Assembly (NCBI GenBank): GCA_944472155.2
Contig: OX235273.1
Location: 82,392,793 to 82,456,792, forward strand
From: Trichobilharzia szidati
Lineage: Eukaryota > Platyhelminthes > Trematoda > Strigeidida > Schistosomatidae
Direction of reading: 5' to 3'
Length of the DNA stretch: 64,000 nt
The translations under genes were made by a program, and so were the position numbers. Below, one piece after another: positions 55,741 through 64,000 of the stretch (position 1 is the first letter of the stretch; each line of letters begins with the position of its first letter). The notes under the pieces were generated by a model, which saw only the letters and a list, made by a program, of their open reading frames with translations, ran no database searches and was not told where the DNA came from.

Positions 55741-56240
55741 ATAGAAAAAAGCTGAATTCAGTTAGTGTTTTGATAACAACTTTAGGCTTTCACTTCGGTC
55801 TAAATGTCATATACGTGGTTTTGGTTGTAAGCATAAACAGAAGTCATAAAAGTTAACTACTAAATTAATAAAATATACCTACCTATTGACTTTTGGGAAT
55901 TGAAGATTTACTTTCATTTTCTCTACAAATTCGACACTATTCTATTCTTTTTTATTATTTTTTAATGCCTTCCTGCTTTATCGCTTTTAGCAACATATAC
56001 AGATAGATAATTATCCACTCTAAAGGTATACATGAAATTGGTTGACTTAAGTTTAGTTAAGTTTTGGCCATAAAGGCAACATTATTTAGGGAATTGATGC
56101 AAGTCAAAAAGAAGATTTAGAGCATACGAAGTGAACTGATTGTATGAAAACCAAAGGTCCTAGTTTGAGATTATTCTGGTGTGTGTATGTATGTATTCAC
56201 GGTCACATGACTGTCGACCTGTATGAACTCGTTACTTTCT
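55741..56240. other. No gene recognised
   Basis: AT-rich sequence with nothing identifiable. Confidence 0.4.
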
Positions 56241-56264
56241 AGTTAAGCGTGTTTATAAATGCAA

Positions 56265-56780
56265 TAACCAATAACAGGAACATAAGTTCCAGCCAGTATA
56301 GCTTGTTGGGTCATTGCGGTGTTCAAGCCCGACCACCACGTCAAGGTAGCAGGTTTCGGTTGGGATGCGATTCGCCCCGAAGGGCATTACTAGCTGATAT
56401 AGGTGCAGGTTGGAAAAGAGTAAGTGGTGGCCAAACAAAAACATGGCATCAATCCATGAAATCCTTGACAGTTAAAATGAGTCAGGTAGGGAGATGCAGA
56501 CTTCCGGGTCGGGGCCCTCGGGACTCTAAGAATCAATGGCTGGAGACAATAGGTGATATGGCTCAAAATCGTTGTCAATGGCTTACGCAGATGTATTCAG
56601 TCTCTTTAACCTTTCATATTCCTTTCTACCATTACTCATTCTGTTTCACTCTTATACTTGTCAAAACTCTATTGATTCTCTTCACCCATCTTCCTGTCTA
56701 CCTTTGTGTGCTATTTGGAACGTGGCAACTCGAACCGCTGCACTTCGGTGCCAAGTTCTATGTTGAATCCAGCAGCAGCA
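56265..56780 (+). pseudogene. RTE family 2 LINE: 3' end joined to an inverted 5' UTR piece
   Basis: From 56385 the + strand carries LLADIGAGWKRVSGGQTKTW, then GRCRLPGRGPRDS and the family tail (tttgtgtgctatttggaacg). From about 56272 to 56352 the sequence is the reverse complement of the family 5' region seen at 59935-60015 (ctgctaccttgacgtggtgg). A 5' piece inverted against a 3' piece is the classic outcome of twin priming during LINE insertion. Confidence 0.75.
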
Positions 56781-56789
56781 GCATTCGGT

Positions 56790-57255
56790 TCGTTAAATAT
56801 TCAATCAGCAATAAACTGAAGTATCAATGCATGATGGTATATACTACTTGGTTGATTGGTATGAGTATTTGGACATCACTGAAAACAACTCGTATTACTT
56901 GCAAGCCAGATCGAAGTGGTCCAAACACCGGATAGGCGTTTCACTCCTTTGGGACAGAGTTTATCAGTGGTGTACTTACTCTGTTTCGACTCGTCAAATC
57001 GCGAAATTGAGTCCATATATATTACTGTTGCACTGAAATAGCTAGCTAATATTTGGAAGGTTTAAACTGATTTATCCCTTCTGAGCTTAGTCAAGACCTG
57101 ACGAACTCGTTCCCAAACAGACGAAATGGCCGTCTGGTTGGTCGATCTGGCTATCAGGCAGTACTGGTTGATGTCAGTGGTATCCAACCTCATATACCAA
57201 TCAATCAATAGTATATGCTAACTTTCTTGATCGCCATTTAATGCTATAAAGAAGG
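56790..57255. other. Unclassified, possibly repeat
   Basis: Short frames only. Nothing recognised. Confidence 0.35.
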
Positions 57256-57257
57256 TC

Positions 57258-57750
57258 GTATATTGTGATCTTCAACTCCAATGTGAAGTCAGTCAGTGCT
57301 ACTATACGGATCAGAGACTTGCACTGCGCGTCATAAAGAGCACCTCAAACAAACTACAGACCTTCATTAACAGCTGTCTTCGCTCAATACTCAAGATCAG
57401 ATGGCCGGCCAGAAAAGATCAACAACAGAGATCTCTGGCAATGAGCCAACCAACCAGGAACCGACTGTGAAACAAATAGGGAGGAAGAAATGGAGTTAGG
57501 TGGGTTGGCCATACTCTGAGGAAACCATCAAGTGACATCACTAGACAAGCCCTTTAGTGGAAACCGAAAGGGAAGCGGCGAGTTGGTCGTCCAAGGGTGA
57601 CTTGGAAGAGGTCATGTGAAGAAGAGATGAAAACATGTGGGCAGACTTGGAGCCAGGTGAAAACTCTAGCAGAGAACAGAACGCAATGGAGATGCGCGGC
57701 TGAAGCCTTATGTTCCTCTAGGAATTAAAGGAAATAATAATATATAATAT
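57258..57750 (+). pseudogene. RTE family 1 LINE, 3' end
   Basis: Close to the copy at 44220-44708 (shared gtcagtgctactatacggat and cttcgctcaatactcaagat). The tail agccttatgttcctctagga is followed by AATAATATATAAT. Confidence 0.8.
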
Positions 57751-58615
57751 TGTGATCTGAACAAATTTCGCTTTTCAAAGGAAAATGTGATATATTTCAC
57801 CTCGAAATTTGTTTAATTTAAGGACTTAATTAAATTGAAGTATGTTTACAAAGATTATCAGGTATGATTTTTATTGGAAATGAAAGTATGCACGTTTTCT
57901 AATTGAGTTTAAAAATAAAAGAAACATAAGTGTGATATTTGTAGGTTACATTTTTCAAATTAATCAGTTTTTTAAATAATCTCTGTTCTTATCGTACACA
58001 GCATTTTGAATTTGTTGGCCGTGGATTATCGTTTGTTAGCTTCAACTGTGGACATCGCAAGTTGTAGTCTTCTTGAGCACATAACAGCCTATAAAAGTAA
58101 ATCTATCGCTGATGAGAGAAGAACATTTTTTTAAAGTTATTGCATAGTTTCAGTAATGTTTCGCTTGTGTTAGAGTTAATTCAAAATGATTTACTCTCAG
58201 TATCAAAAAAAGTATTTGTATTTAGGGGTTTGTAAAACATGTTTTTGTTAATCGCTTTCATTTGTGCCTATTTCTGTAGATTTTAAAGGATGGTGCTTTT
58301 GTATGTGTTATTTGGTCATCGGTTATGGATTTTTAAGGTTTGAGATGTAACTGGACTTCATGTTTTTGAAAAATTGCATACCCTTATGTGCATCTGTAAC
58401 GACTTTAGGTTACAGGTGAACACAATGAGTTCTTTCTCTAACGTGCATTTTCATAAGTAGTTATATGTCTTGAAAATAAATGTAGTTCAAAAACTAATTT
58501 ACATTATAGTAGTAACTAATACTTTTTATATTACCATGATTGCAGTGCACTGATAAACGACTTTATTTCATTGGATTGATTGTGCCTAGGTTTTTATGCA
58601 TTTTAAGCAACTAAT
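57751..58615. other. No gene recognised
   Basis: AT-rich sequence. The 3' exons of the Rab-type gene (- strand) should lie below 59477, but none was identified here. Confidence 0.4.
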
Positions 58616-58619
58616 AGAT

Positions 58620-59070
58620 TTTCTTCAATGGTTCTCTAACCAATGTCAGCTCATGATGAAATCCTGTAACCAATCAACCAAATCCCTACAAACCAATACT
58701 TGAATATCAATGAGATGCTCACTGGCGACTGGTCCTATTCAGATAGGTAGTTACCTGGGGTTCTAGTGGGAAGTCGTGACCAGTAGGGTGCAGCAGGTCG
58801 GGTGTGAGGACAAATACTCGCCGAAGACATTGGCTAGCGGTTGCGCTATATCGTGAATTGGCAGAAGTTAGAATTCATGGGTCATTGGATCGGGTCCTAG
58901 TGGCTTAATGGTCTACGAGCTCGTCTTGTAACCAGAAGGTCCTGGGTTCTAACCCCGGTGGGTGAGTACTGATGAAGAGTCCCGAACTAGGACGAAACAG
59001 CTGTCCAGTACTCCCAGCTTTTCCAATGGTTCTCTAACCAATGTCAGCTCATGACGAAATCCTGTAACTA
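58620..59070 (+). mobile_element. Hammerhead SINE (SmA type)
   Basis: A tRNA-like promoter lies at about 58894-58962 (A box region tcctagtggcttaatggtct, B box GGTTCTAACCCC), followed by the hammerhead at 58964-59013 and the tail ccaatggttctctaaccaat with gtcagctcatgacgaaatcc. The same tail, with the mini-repeat, also occurs at the left end (58624-58714). The unit is therefore either flanked by two copies of its own tail or part of a tandem pair whose left member has lost its head. Confidence 0.8.
58964..59013 (+). ncRNA. Hammerhead ribozyme of the SmA SINE
   Basis: Helix I GAGTA with TACTC, core CTGATGA, stem II GTCC-loop-GGAC, GAAA, a minimal helix III (CAGCTG) and a GUC cleavage triplet. 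Three extra bases (AGA for the usual direct entry into stem II) follow the CTGATGA box, which may reduce activity. Confidence 0.75.
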
Positions 59071-59476
59071 ATAGATTTTCTGTTCTTCCCTTTCACAATC
59101 TGAATTGTGGATAGTTAGCTTAACGTCTTCTATCAACATTTGAGCAACATAGTTTTGAGATCATTGTGGATAGTTGTTCGAATATATAAATATAAATTGT
59201 GTGTGTGGTCGAATGTATCTGCATGTAACAGATGTATACATCATGAAATTCATGAAATCACATGTGATCAGAAAGTAGGTTTAAGCTTTCCTACAGGCTT
59301 TCGTTAATATTTGTCTAAAAATGTGACGTTTCTGTTTTACATATATATTAGTAATGAAGCTTACGACATTATTGACAATATTCGTAATAGTATTGCTGTT
59401 TAGTTATAATTGTATATACACATCATATTAGGTTAGTTGTAGTTTATTCAATTGGGAAAGTTTTCATTTTTCTTAC

Positions 59477-59553
59477 CTGGCTAGTGCTTCTACGCATTCA
59501 TTCACATTTTCTCCTGTTAATGCACTTGTTTCAAAGAACAATGCTCCAATCTC
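59477..59553 (-). CDS. Exon of a Rab/Ras-family small GTPase
   Basis: On the - strand a 77-base exon between cgtttctttag and CCAG|GTAAGA encodes EIGALFFETSALTGENVNEC and then VEALAR. ETSALTGENV is the G5 (SAK-type) guanine-base loop of Rab GTPases, closest in wording to the Rab4/Rab14 type, followed by the final helix. The exon is internal: it starts in phase 0 and ends in phase 2. Neighbouring exons were not found, so the remainder may lie across large introns (5' part beyond 59554) or be lost. The GTPase subfamily cannot be fixed from 25 residues. Confidence 0.6.
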
Positions 59554-59925
59554 CTAAAGAAACGATGAAATAAGATACAGGTGAATTTTATAGTCAATTA
59601 ATGAGAAATATTCACTAATAGTCAATACGAATTTCTAGAGTATAGTGAGTAGAAGAACTGAAAATCAATAAAGTGACGCTTTAATGCTTTGAAACTTGAA
59701 AGATACAACTATGTATGGTGACGGGCAATCTGATGGTAAGATTATGGGATGTCCTAGTAGAATTTTGTTCTCTGAAGTGCATTGTTTTTGACTGAAGATT
59801 TTAGTGTCTCTAGATGCCACTTCAGTTTTACTTCATTCGAAAGGAAACCCGGTATATTTTTCCATCAGCATTTATAGATCAGTATAAGTATCAAACATTG
59901 GACCGTTTAAGAATCATAACTAGAC
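59554..59925. other. No gene recognised (probable intron of the Rab-type gene)
   Basis: AT-rich sequence upstream of the Rab-type exon on the - strand. Confidence 0.35.
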
Positions 59926-59929
59926 ACCC

Positions 59930-61145
59930 TATCGATAGCTGCTACCTTGACGTGGTGGTCGGGCTTGCATATCGCAATGACCTAACAAGCTACACCGGCT
60001 GGAACTGATGTTCCTGCATGTCCCACCATGCCAGGAAGATTGGTAAGGTGGCGATTAAACTAAAAGCAGTTACCGGCATGGTGTAAAATTTGTTTTGCAC
60101 TATGCTGGTTGTGTGTGGGCATAGTCATACTTCTGGGGAACAGGGTGTTTCCCTCAGAAGACCAAAATGCCAGCTATTCTCTCCCTCCACTGTGGATAGA
60201 GGGGGTTCGTATAGGTCGACCCCAAAAGTTGTACATCCCGACTTACCCTACGGTGATCCGTAGCCACCGGTAAGTTACTAATACAGAACCGAACCTAAAA
60301 GCTAGGTCGAACAGGCGGTGTGTGGCCGGCTTCAGGCGGTTGTCCCCGGGCTCTGAGGTCACGCAATACTAATTATCTTTTTATTTCAGGTACCCCAAGA
60401 AAAAATCAACTCCCACAGTGAGGGCAGCCTGGAATTAACAGCCACCCACACACTTCTGAAATCACACGAAGGCCTCCTGATCATCATACTCCTTTATCCA
60501 CGTCATCCTCATCATCTTGCTTGCCTACTACTGTTAGTGCTATTCTTCAGGCTAGTCAATCATCATTTCATTTTGTGATCTAAAATAGCGACGAGAGCCA
60601 GAAAAGCACTCCCGATAGTCTCTTAAAGCCACGCCGCCAACTTCATATTGGAGAGTCTAACGTCAATACCCTTTGCCAAATTGGACAACAGGCATCACTA
60701 GCCAGAACTCTGGCATCTCGAGCCGTGGATGTACGTTGTATTTCGGAGACACGCATACAAGACCCAAGTGAGGTTATTCACATAACCCCACCCAGCCAAC
60801 AAGGTGAATCTGCAAAATTCATCTTATGGGTGTCAGGGGGATTCCTCATCTAGTTAGCGAGGATTCGCAGGTGTAGGGATAGCATTGAGTGTCAGGGCAG
60901 AAAAGTAACTTTTGACTGGATGGATCCCAGTAGGTAGTCGTATTTGTGCGGTCCGTCTGAACGGGTCCTTTAGAAGAAAGCAGGACGGCATTATCCATCG
61001 TTATCTTTTCATAGTCTCCGCTTACGCCCCAACCGACTGCAGTTCGAATGAATTCAAGAATGATTTCTACCAGTCAGTCAGACAATTAGATAACAGAAAT
61101 GCCCTACTATCACTCGTAGGACTTATACTGAGTCCTTTTCTTTGA
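59930..61145 (+). pseudogene. RTE family 2 LINE, 5' UTR and endonuclease N-terminus
   Basis: It begins in the conserved 5' region (ctgctaccttgacgtggtgg). After about 600 bp the endonuclease reads LHIGESNVNTLCQIGQQASL, ASRAVDVRCISETRIQDPSE and, following stops and a shift, WIPVGSRICAVRLNGS and FIVSAYAPTDCSSNEF. These are RTE-type AP endonuclease motifs (the ETRIQD active-site region). The rest of the element is missing downstream of about 61145. It is the only copy here that keeps the 5' end in forward orientation. Confidence 0.75.
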
Positions 61146-61268
61146 ATTTCCTACATTGATGTCAGAGAGAAGGTAGCGGAACAGAATCAGCATTTTTACG
61201 GAGTTATTAATCAAAGAAGTTTATATGTATACATTCTATAGTTTGGTTTGTAAGGGTTAGTTATGTTT

Positions 61269-61678
61269 TTTACGAGTTGATCACGGATTGATATCGGTTA
61301 GAGAACCATTGAAAACCAGGCTGTACTGGACAGCCGCTGTTTCATCCTAGTTTGGGGATCATCGGCAGTACGCACCCACTGGGATTCGAACCCAGGACCT
61401 TCCGGTTACAAGGCAAGCTCGTACACCCTTCAGCCACTGGGATCCGATTCAATGGCTCATGAATTCTAACTTCTACCAATTCGTGATTTAGCGCGACCCA
61501 ACCATTGTCGTTGGTGGGTATACGAGCTTGCCTTGTAACCGGAAGGTACTGAGTTCGAATCCCAGTGAGTGTGTACTGCCGATGATTCCCAAACTAGGAT
61601 GAAACAGCAGCTGTCCAGTACTGCCTGGTTTTCAATGGTTCTCTAACTGCTATCAATCCGTGATCAACTCGTAAAAAA
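61269..61678. mobile_element. Inverted dimer of hammerhead (SmA-type) SINEs
   Basis: 61271-61423 and 61520-61673 are reverse complements of each other (outer ends tacgagttgatcacgg, inner ends caaggcaagctcgta), with a spacer of about 96 bp. Each arm has the tRNA-like B box (GAGTTCGAATCCC), a hammerhead and the tail aatggttctctaac. The right hammerhead core reads CCGATGA rather than CTGATGA, so it is probably inactive. (AT)n follows at 61678-61718. Confidence 0.8.
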
Positions 61679-61719
61679 ATATATATACATATATATATGT
61701 ATATATATATATATATATC

Positions 61720-62395
61720 TTCACCTTGATATGACTATGAGCAATAAATTGTGCTCGAAACGTCATCAGTAAATATTACTGTATAACACTGTGAGACTCT
61801 ATCAAAATAAAATTTACCCATAATGGAATATCTTCATCTAGTTTACTCTGAACTATACTGACTGAATGATTTTGTAGCGGACTCACGGAAACAAGTACTC
61901 ACAAAGCATAATATTATACTCTAAACTTAAATATTTGTGGTTACAATGCATATCTTCCGTCAAAATCACTCAATCTCCAGTCTCACTTCTCAGTTTTACA
62001 GAAACTCCTCAATCAACTCAAGGTGACTCATAGATATTAAGATCTTGAAAAAAGGTGAATACTTCATTAAAGGAAGATTGGAATTTTGTACGTTGAATGA
62101 ATTTCAAACTAGAACATTAGATGTTATTTGGATGTTTAATAGTCCTCTAGTTATTTGCAATCCATTAAAAATGTGTTCACTTCTATCTCATTCATGCAAT
62201 CTGCTAAAATACTGACTATGTAAAGAGATACTGGTTATTAAAGTGTATAATAGTAATCAGTCATTTGGAGAAATCATTAGAATAATGTTTGAAGTGATGA
62301 GTTATCAGATATACTTGTGATTTAAGTGGTAATCTCAACTTCATTGCTAAGATACCTGAGTAAATCCTATGTGAATAAAGCAAGAACAATAGTTT
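61720..62395. other. No gene recognised
   Basis: AT-rich sequence with nothing identifiable. Confidence 0.4.
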
Positions 62396-62397
62396 TT

Positions 62398-62447
62398 GCA
62401 GAATAAAATGGTACCATCATTTATTTCGTCGGCTTCTCATCAGCTGC
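62398..62447 (-). ncRNA. Hammerhead ribozyme, Penelope type (left arm, family 2)
   Basis: On the - strand GCAG, CTGATGA, G-AAGCCAA-C, GAAA, an imperfect helix III and an AUU triplet before CTGC. All core bases are intact. Confidence 0.65.
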
Positions 62448-63449
62448 TTACAGCTCAAAGACATTATTAAGTTTATCTACAGAAACATTCTTAACATACT
62501 TGCACAGAGTTCATTTTTCAACAAAAAATCAGTCAGTCAAAATATGCATGCAATGCTAATAATAATAAACACTTTATCCCAAGCAATAATAATCATACAG
62601 AATGGAAACTTTTGGCATTACGTAATCAGATGAAAGAGATGATGAAAACATCCAGTTACCAGGGCAAAGAAAGACTGATAACTGCTTCTTTCTGAACTCA
62701 TAAATCGGGTTTCAGGTGCTTGTTGGAGATTGCTTCGGCAAACTTAAGGAGAATTGAACTCTTTCGCCTATTGATAATTTTGAACGATCTTGTGACGTCC
62801 ACCTCATGACCCTTGTCAAGGAGGTGCTTAACAATGGCAGTGTTGAAAGCATTTGTTCCTTTGAAACATAGGCTTTTTGGTATATGTCCAGAAAATCGTA
62901 GATATGCCCTTCTTTCTGTTCTTCCAATGTAAATTTGTATACATAGTTGGAGTTAACATGAGAAGGATATCTGTCGACTTTTGATTGCACCAAGGAGCAT
63001 GTTGTTCGATAGATGGGAACCAGCTTAGCTGCAGAATAGGCTCTGGTTAGTGTCGTCCTCAATCTTCTGTTGACAATTGCTGTAATATTTTCACCTTTAA
63101 AATCAAGTTGAATGAAGATGGGCTTTTTTTCCCACTGTGATTTGTTTGGCATTTGAGCCTTCACATCTTCCGTACTTATTAATAAACCTATGAGGGTAAC
63201 CGTTGTTTTCCAACATCTTTTCGAGAAATTAGAGGAAGAATTTATGTTTCTTTGCCCTGGTAACTGGATGTTTTCATCTTCTCTTTCATATGATTACGTA
63301 ACGCCAAAAGATTCCATTCTGTATGATTATTATTATTAGCATTGCATGCATATATTATTATTATAATATTGACTGACTGATATTTTGTTTAAAAATGAAC
63401 TCTGTACAAGTATGTTAAGAATGTTTCTGTAGATAAACTTAATAATGTC

Positions 63450-63502
63450 AGCTCATGATGAAATCCTCCATGCAATCAAACAAAATTCCCTACAAAACCA
63501 AT
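63450..63502 (+). mobile_element. 53-bp mini-insert with 13-bp target duplication
   Basis: The insert (agctcatgatgaaatcctcc ... aaaaccaat) is flanked by acttaataatgtc at 63437-63449 and 63503-63515. The other arm of the palindrome (62460-62472, complement) has this 13-mer only once and no insert. It therefore shows the site before insertion. The insert is the SmA-tail mini-repeat also seen at 1-57. Confidence 0.8.
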
Positions 63503-63527
63503 ACTTAATAATGTCTTTGAGCTGTAA

Positions 63528-63577
63528 GCAGCTGATGAGAAGCCAACGAAATAAATGATGGTACCATTTTATTCTGC
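63528..63577 (+). ncRNA. Hammerhead ribozyme, Penelope type (right arm, family 2)
   Basis: Mirror of 62398-62447: GCAG/CTGC helix I, CTGATGA at 63532, GAAA and the same AUU cleavage triplet. Confidence 0.65.
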
Positions 63578-63602
63578 AAAAACTGTTGTTCTTGCTTTAT
63601 TC

Positions 63603-64000
63603 AAATTCATAAAGGAGAATAAATGTATGAAGTAAACCCTGTTTAACTGTCCACATACTTTTTCCACCAAAAGTTGAATAATATCAGCTAGGGACTAGAT
63701 GTACTCTGAAATCAGAGAAGTTCTTACAAATCTAGCTCTGAAATGACTAGTTTTCACTAAACTTTCACTTACAGACTCTTGATTGGATAACTCGGCTGTA
63801 AATGATTACACCTGGGAATACTGTTTATTTTATTAAAGTGTAAATTCCTTATAAATTAAACGCTTAAATTTGAGTTTCAAATAATGAATACTAGATTCGA
63901 GCTTGAAGCAATCTACTGTAGTATTATGAGACTGTGGATCGCAGGTGTGGAAGTGAAAGGCTATTTGTATTACGTAAGTGAATTGAATACAGAAATGAAG
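63603..64000. other. No gene recognised
   Basis: AT-rich sequence to the window end. Upstream exons of the Rab-type gene might lie here or beyond, but I found none. Confidence 0.4.

Larger units (their letters stand above)
62396..63602. mobile_element. Penelope-like element relic (family 2) with palindromic ends
   Basis: 62396-62675 and 63240-63600 are reverse complements, apart from a 66-bp insertion in the right arm. Between them, on the - strand, lies the C-terminal part of a Penelope-like protein (62712-63235: KKPIFIQLDFKGENITAIVN, PIYRTTCSLVQSKVDRYPS, YVYKFT, then a decayed GIY-YIG part). Each arm carries a hammerhead. The arrangement resembles the inverted pair at 48290-51238, but this copy is older and from a different family. 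Confidence 0.75.

Overview
The window looks like nuclear DNA of a schistosome (parasitic flatworm, family Schistosomatidae). It is AT-rich, its genes are split by introns, and it is dense in the repeat classes typical of these worms: hammerhead-ribozyme SINEs of the SmA (Sm-alpha) type, Penelope-like elements with a GIY-YIG domain, RTE-type and CR1-type LINEs, Gypsy LTR elements and tRNA-derived SINEs. The species cannot be fixed from the sequence alone. No bacterial operon, CRISPR array or genuine tRNA/rRNA gene is seen.

The main host gene is a BRCA1 homologue on the + strand (35036-53631). It has a C3HC4 RING finger split by two tiny introns, a very large serine/basic-rich central exon, a coiled-coil exon and two BRCT repeats at the C-terminus. 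Four introns of 30-37 bp at the 5' end are followed by seven introns of 0.7-3.8 kb loaded with SINEs, LINE ends and an inverted Penelope pair. A phase-consistent model gives about 1,347 residues. Other host material is fragmentary: one exon of a Rab-type small GTPase on the - strand (59477-59553), two phase-compatible candidate exons of an unrecognised - strand gene (9362-9575 and 2339-2709), and a doubtful short + strand reading frame (7765-8074).

Layout. 1-9 kb: degenerate hammerhead SINEs, a tRNA-SINE, an RTE 3' end and the candidate - strand exons. 10-15 kb: an RTE 3' end and a decayed Penelope element. 16-34 kb: a nested transposon block. It holds a CR1 5' half (ORF1 end plus endonuclease), unclassified dispersed repeats, a Gypsy pol remnant fused in frame to a CR1 reverse-transcriptase tail, a structurally intact two-ORF CR1 (23682-29070) ending in a 145-bp tandem array, and a CR1 3' half. 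35-54 kb: BRCA1. 54-64 kb: RTE copies, hammerhead SINEs, the Rab exon and a Penelope relic whose palindromic arms preserve both the filled and the empty site of a small insertion.

What stands out: a Penelope inverted pair inserted as one unit (11-bp flanking repeat, a hammerhead in each arm) inside the intron between the two BRCT domains; SINE tails that copy the tail of the local RTE LINE; hammerhead SINEs recurring as inverted dimers; an intact CR1 whose ORF2 has no ATG before its endonuclease; and a 53-bp mini-insert with a perfect 13-bp duplication. I found no clearly new gene system. The novelty lies in mobile-element architecture.
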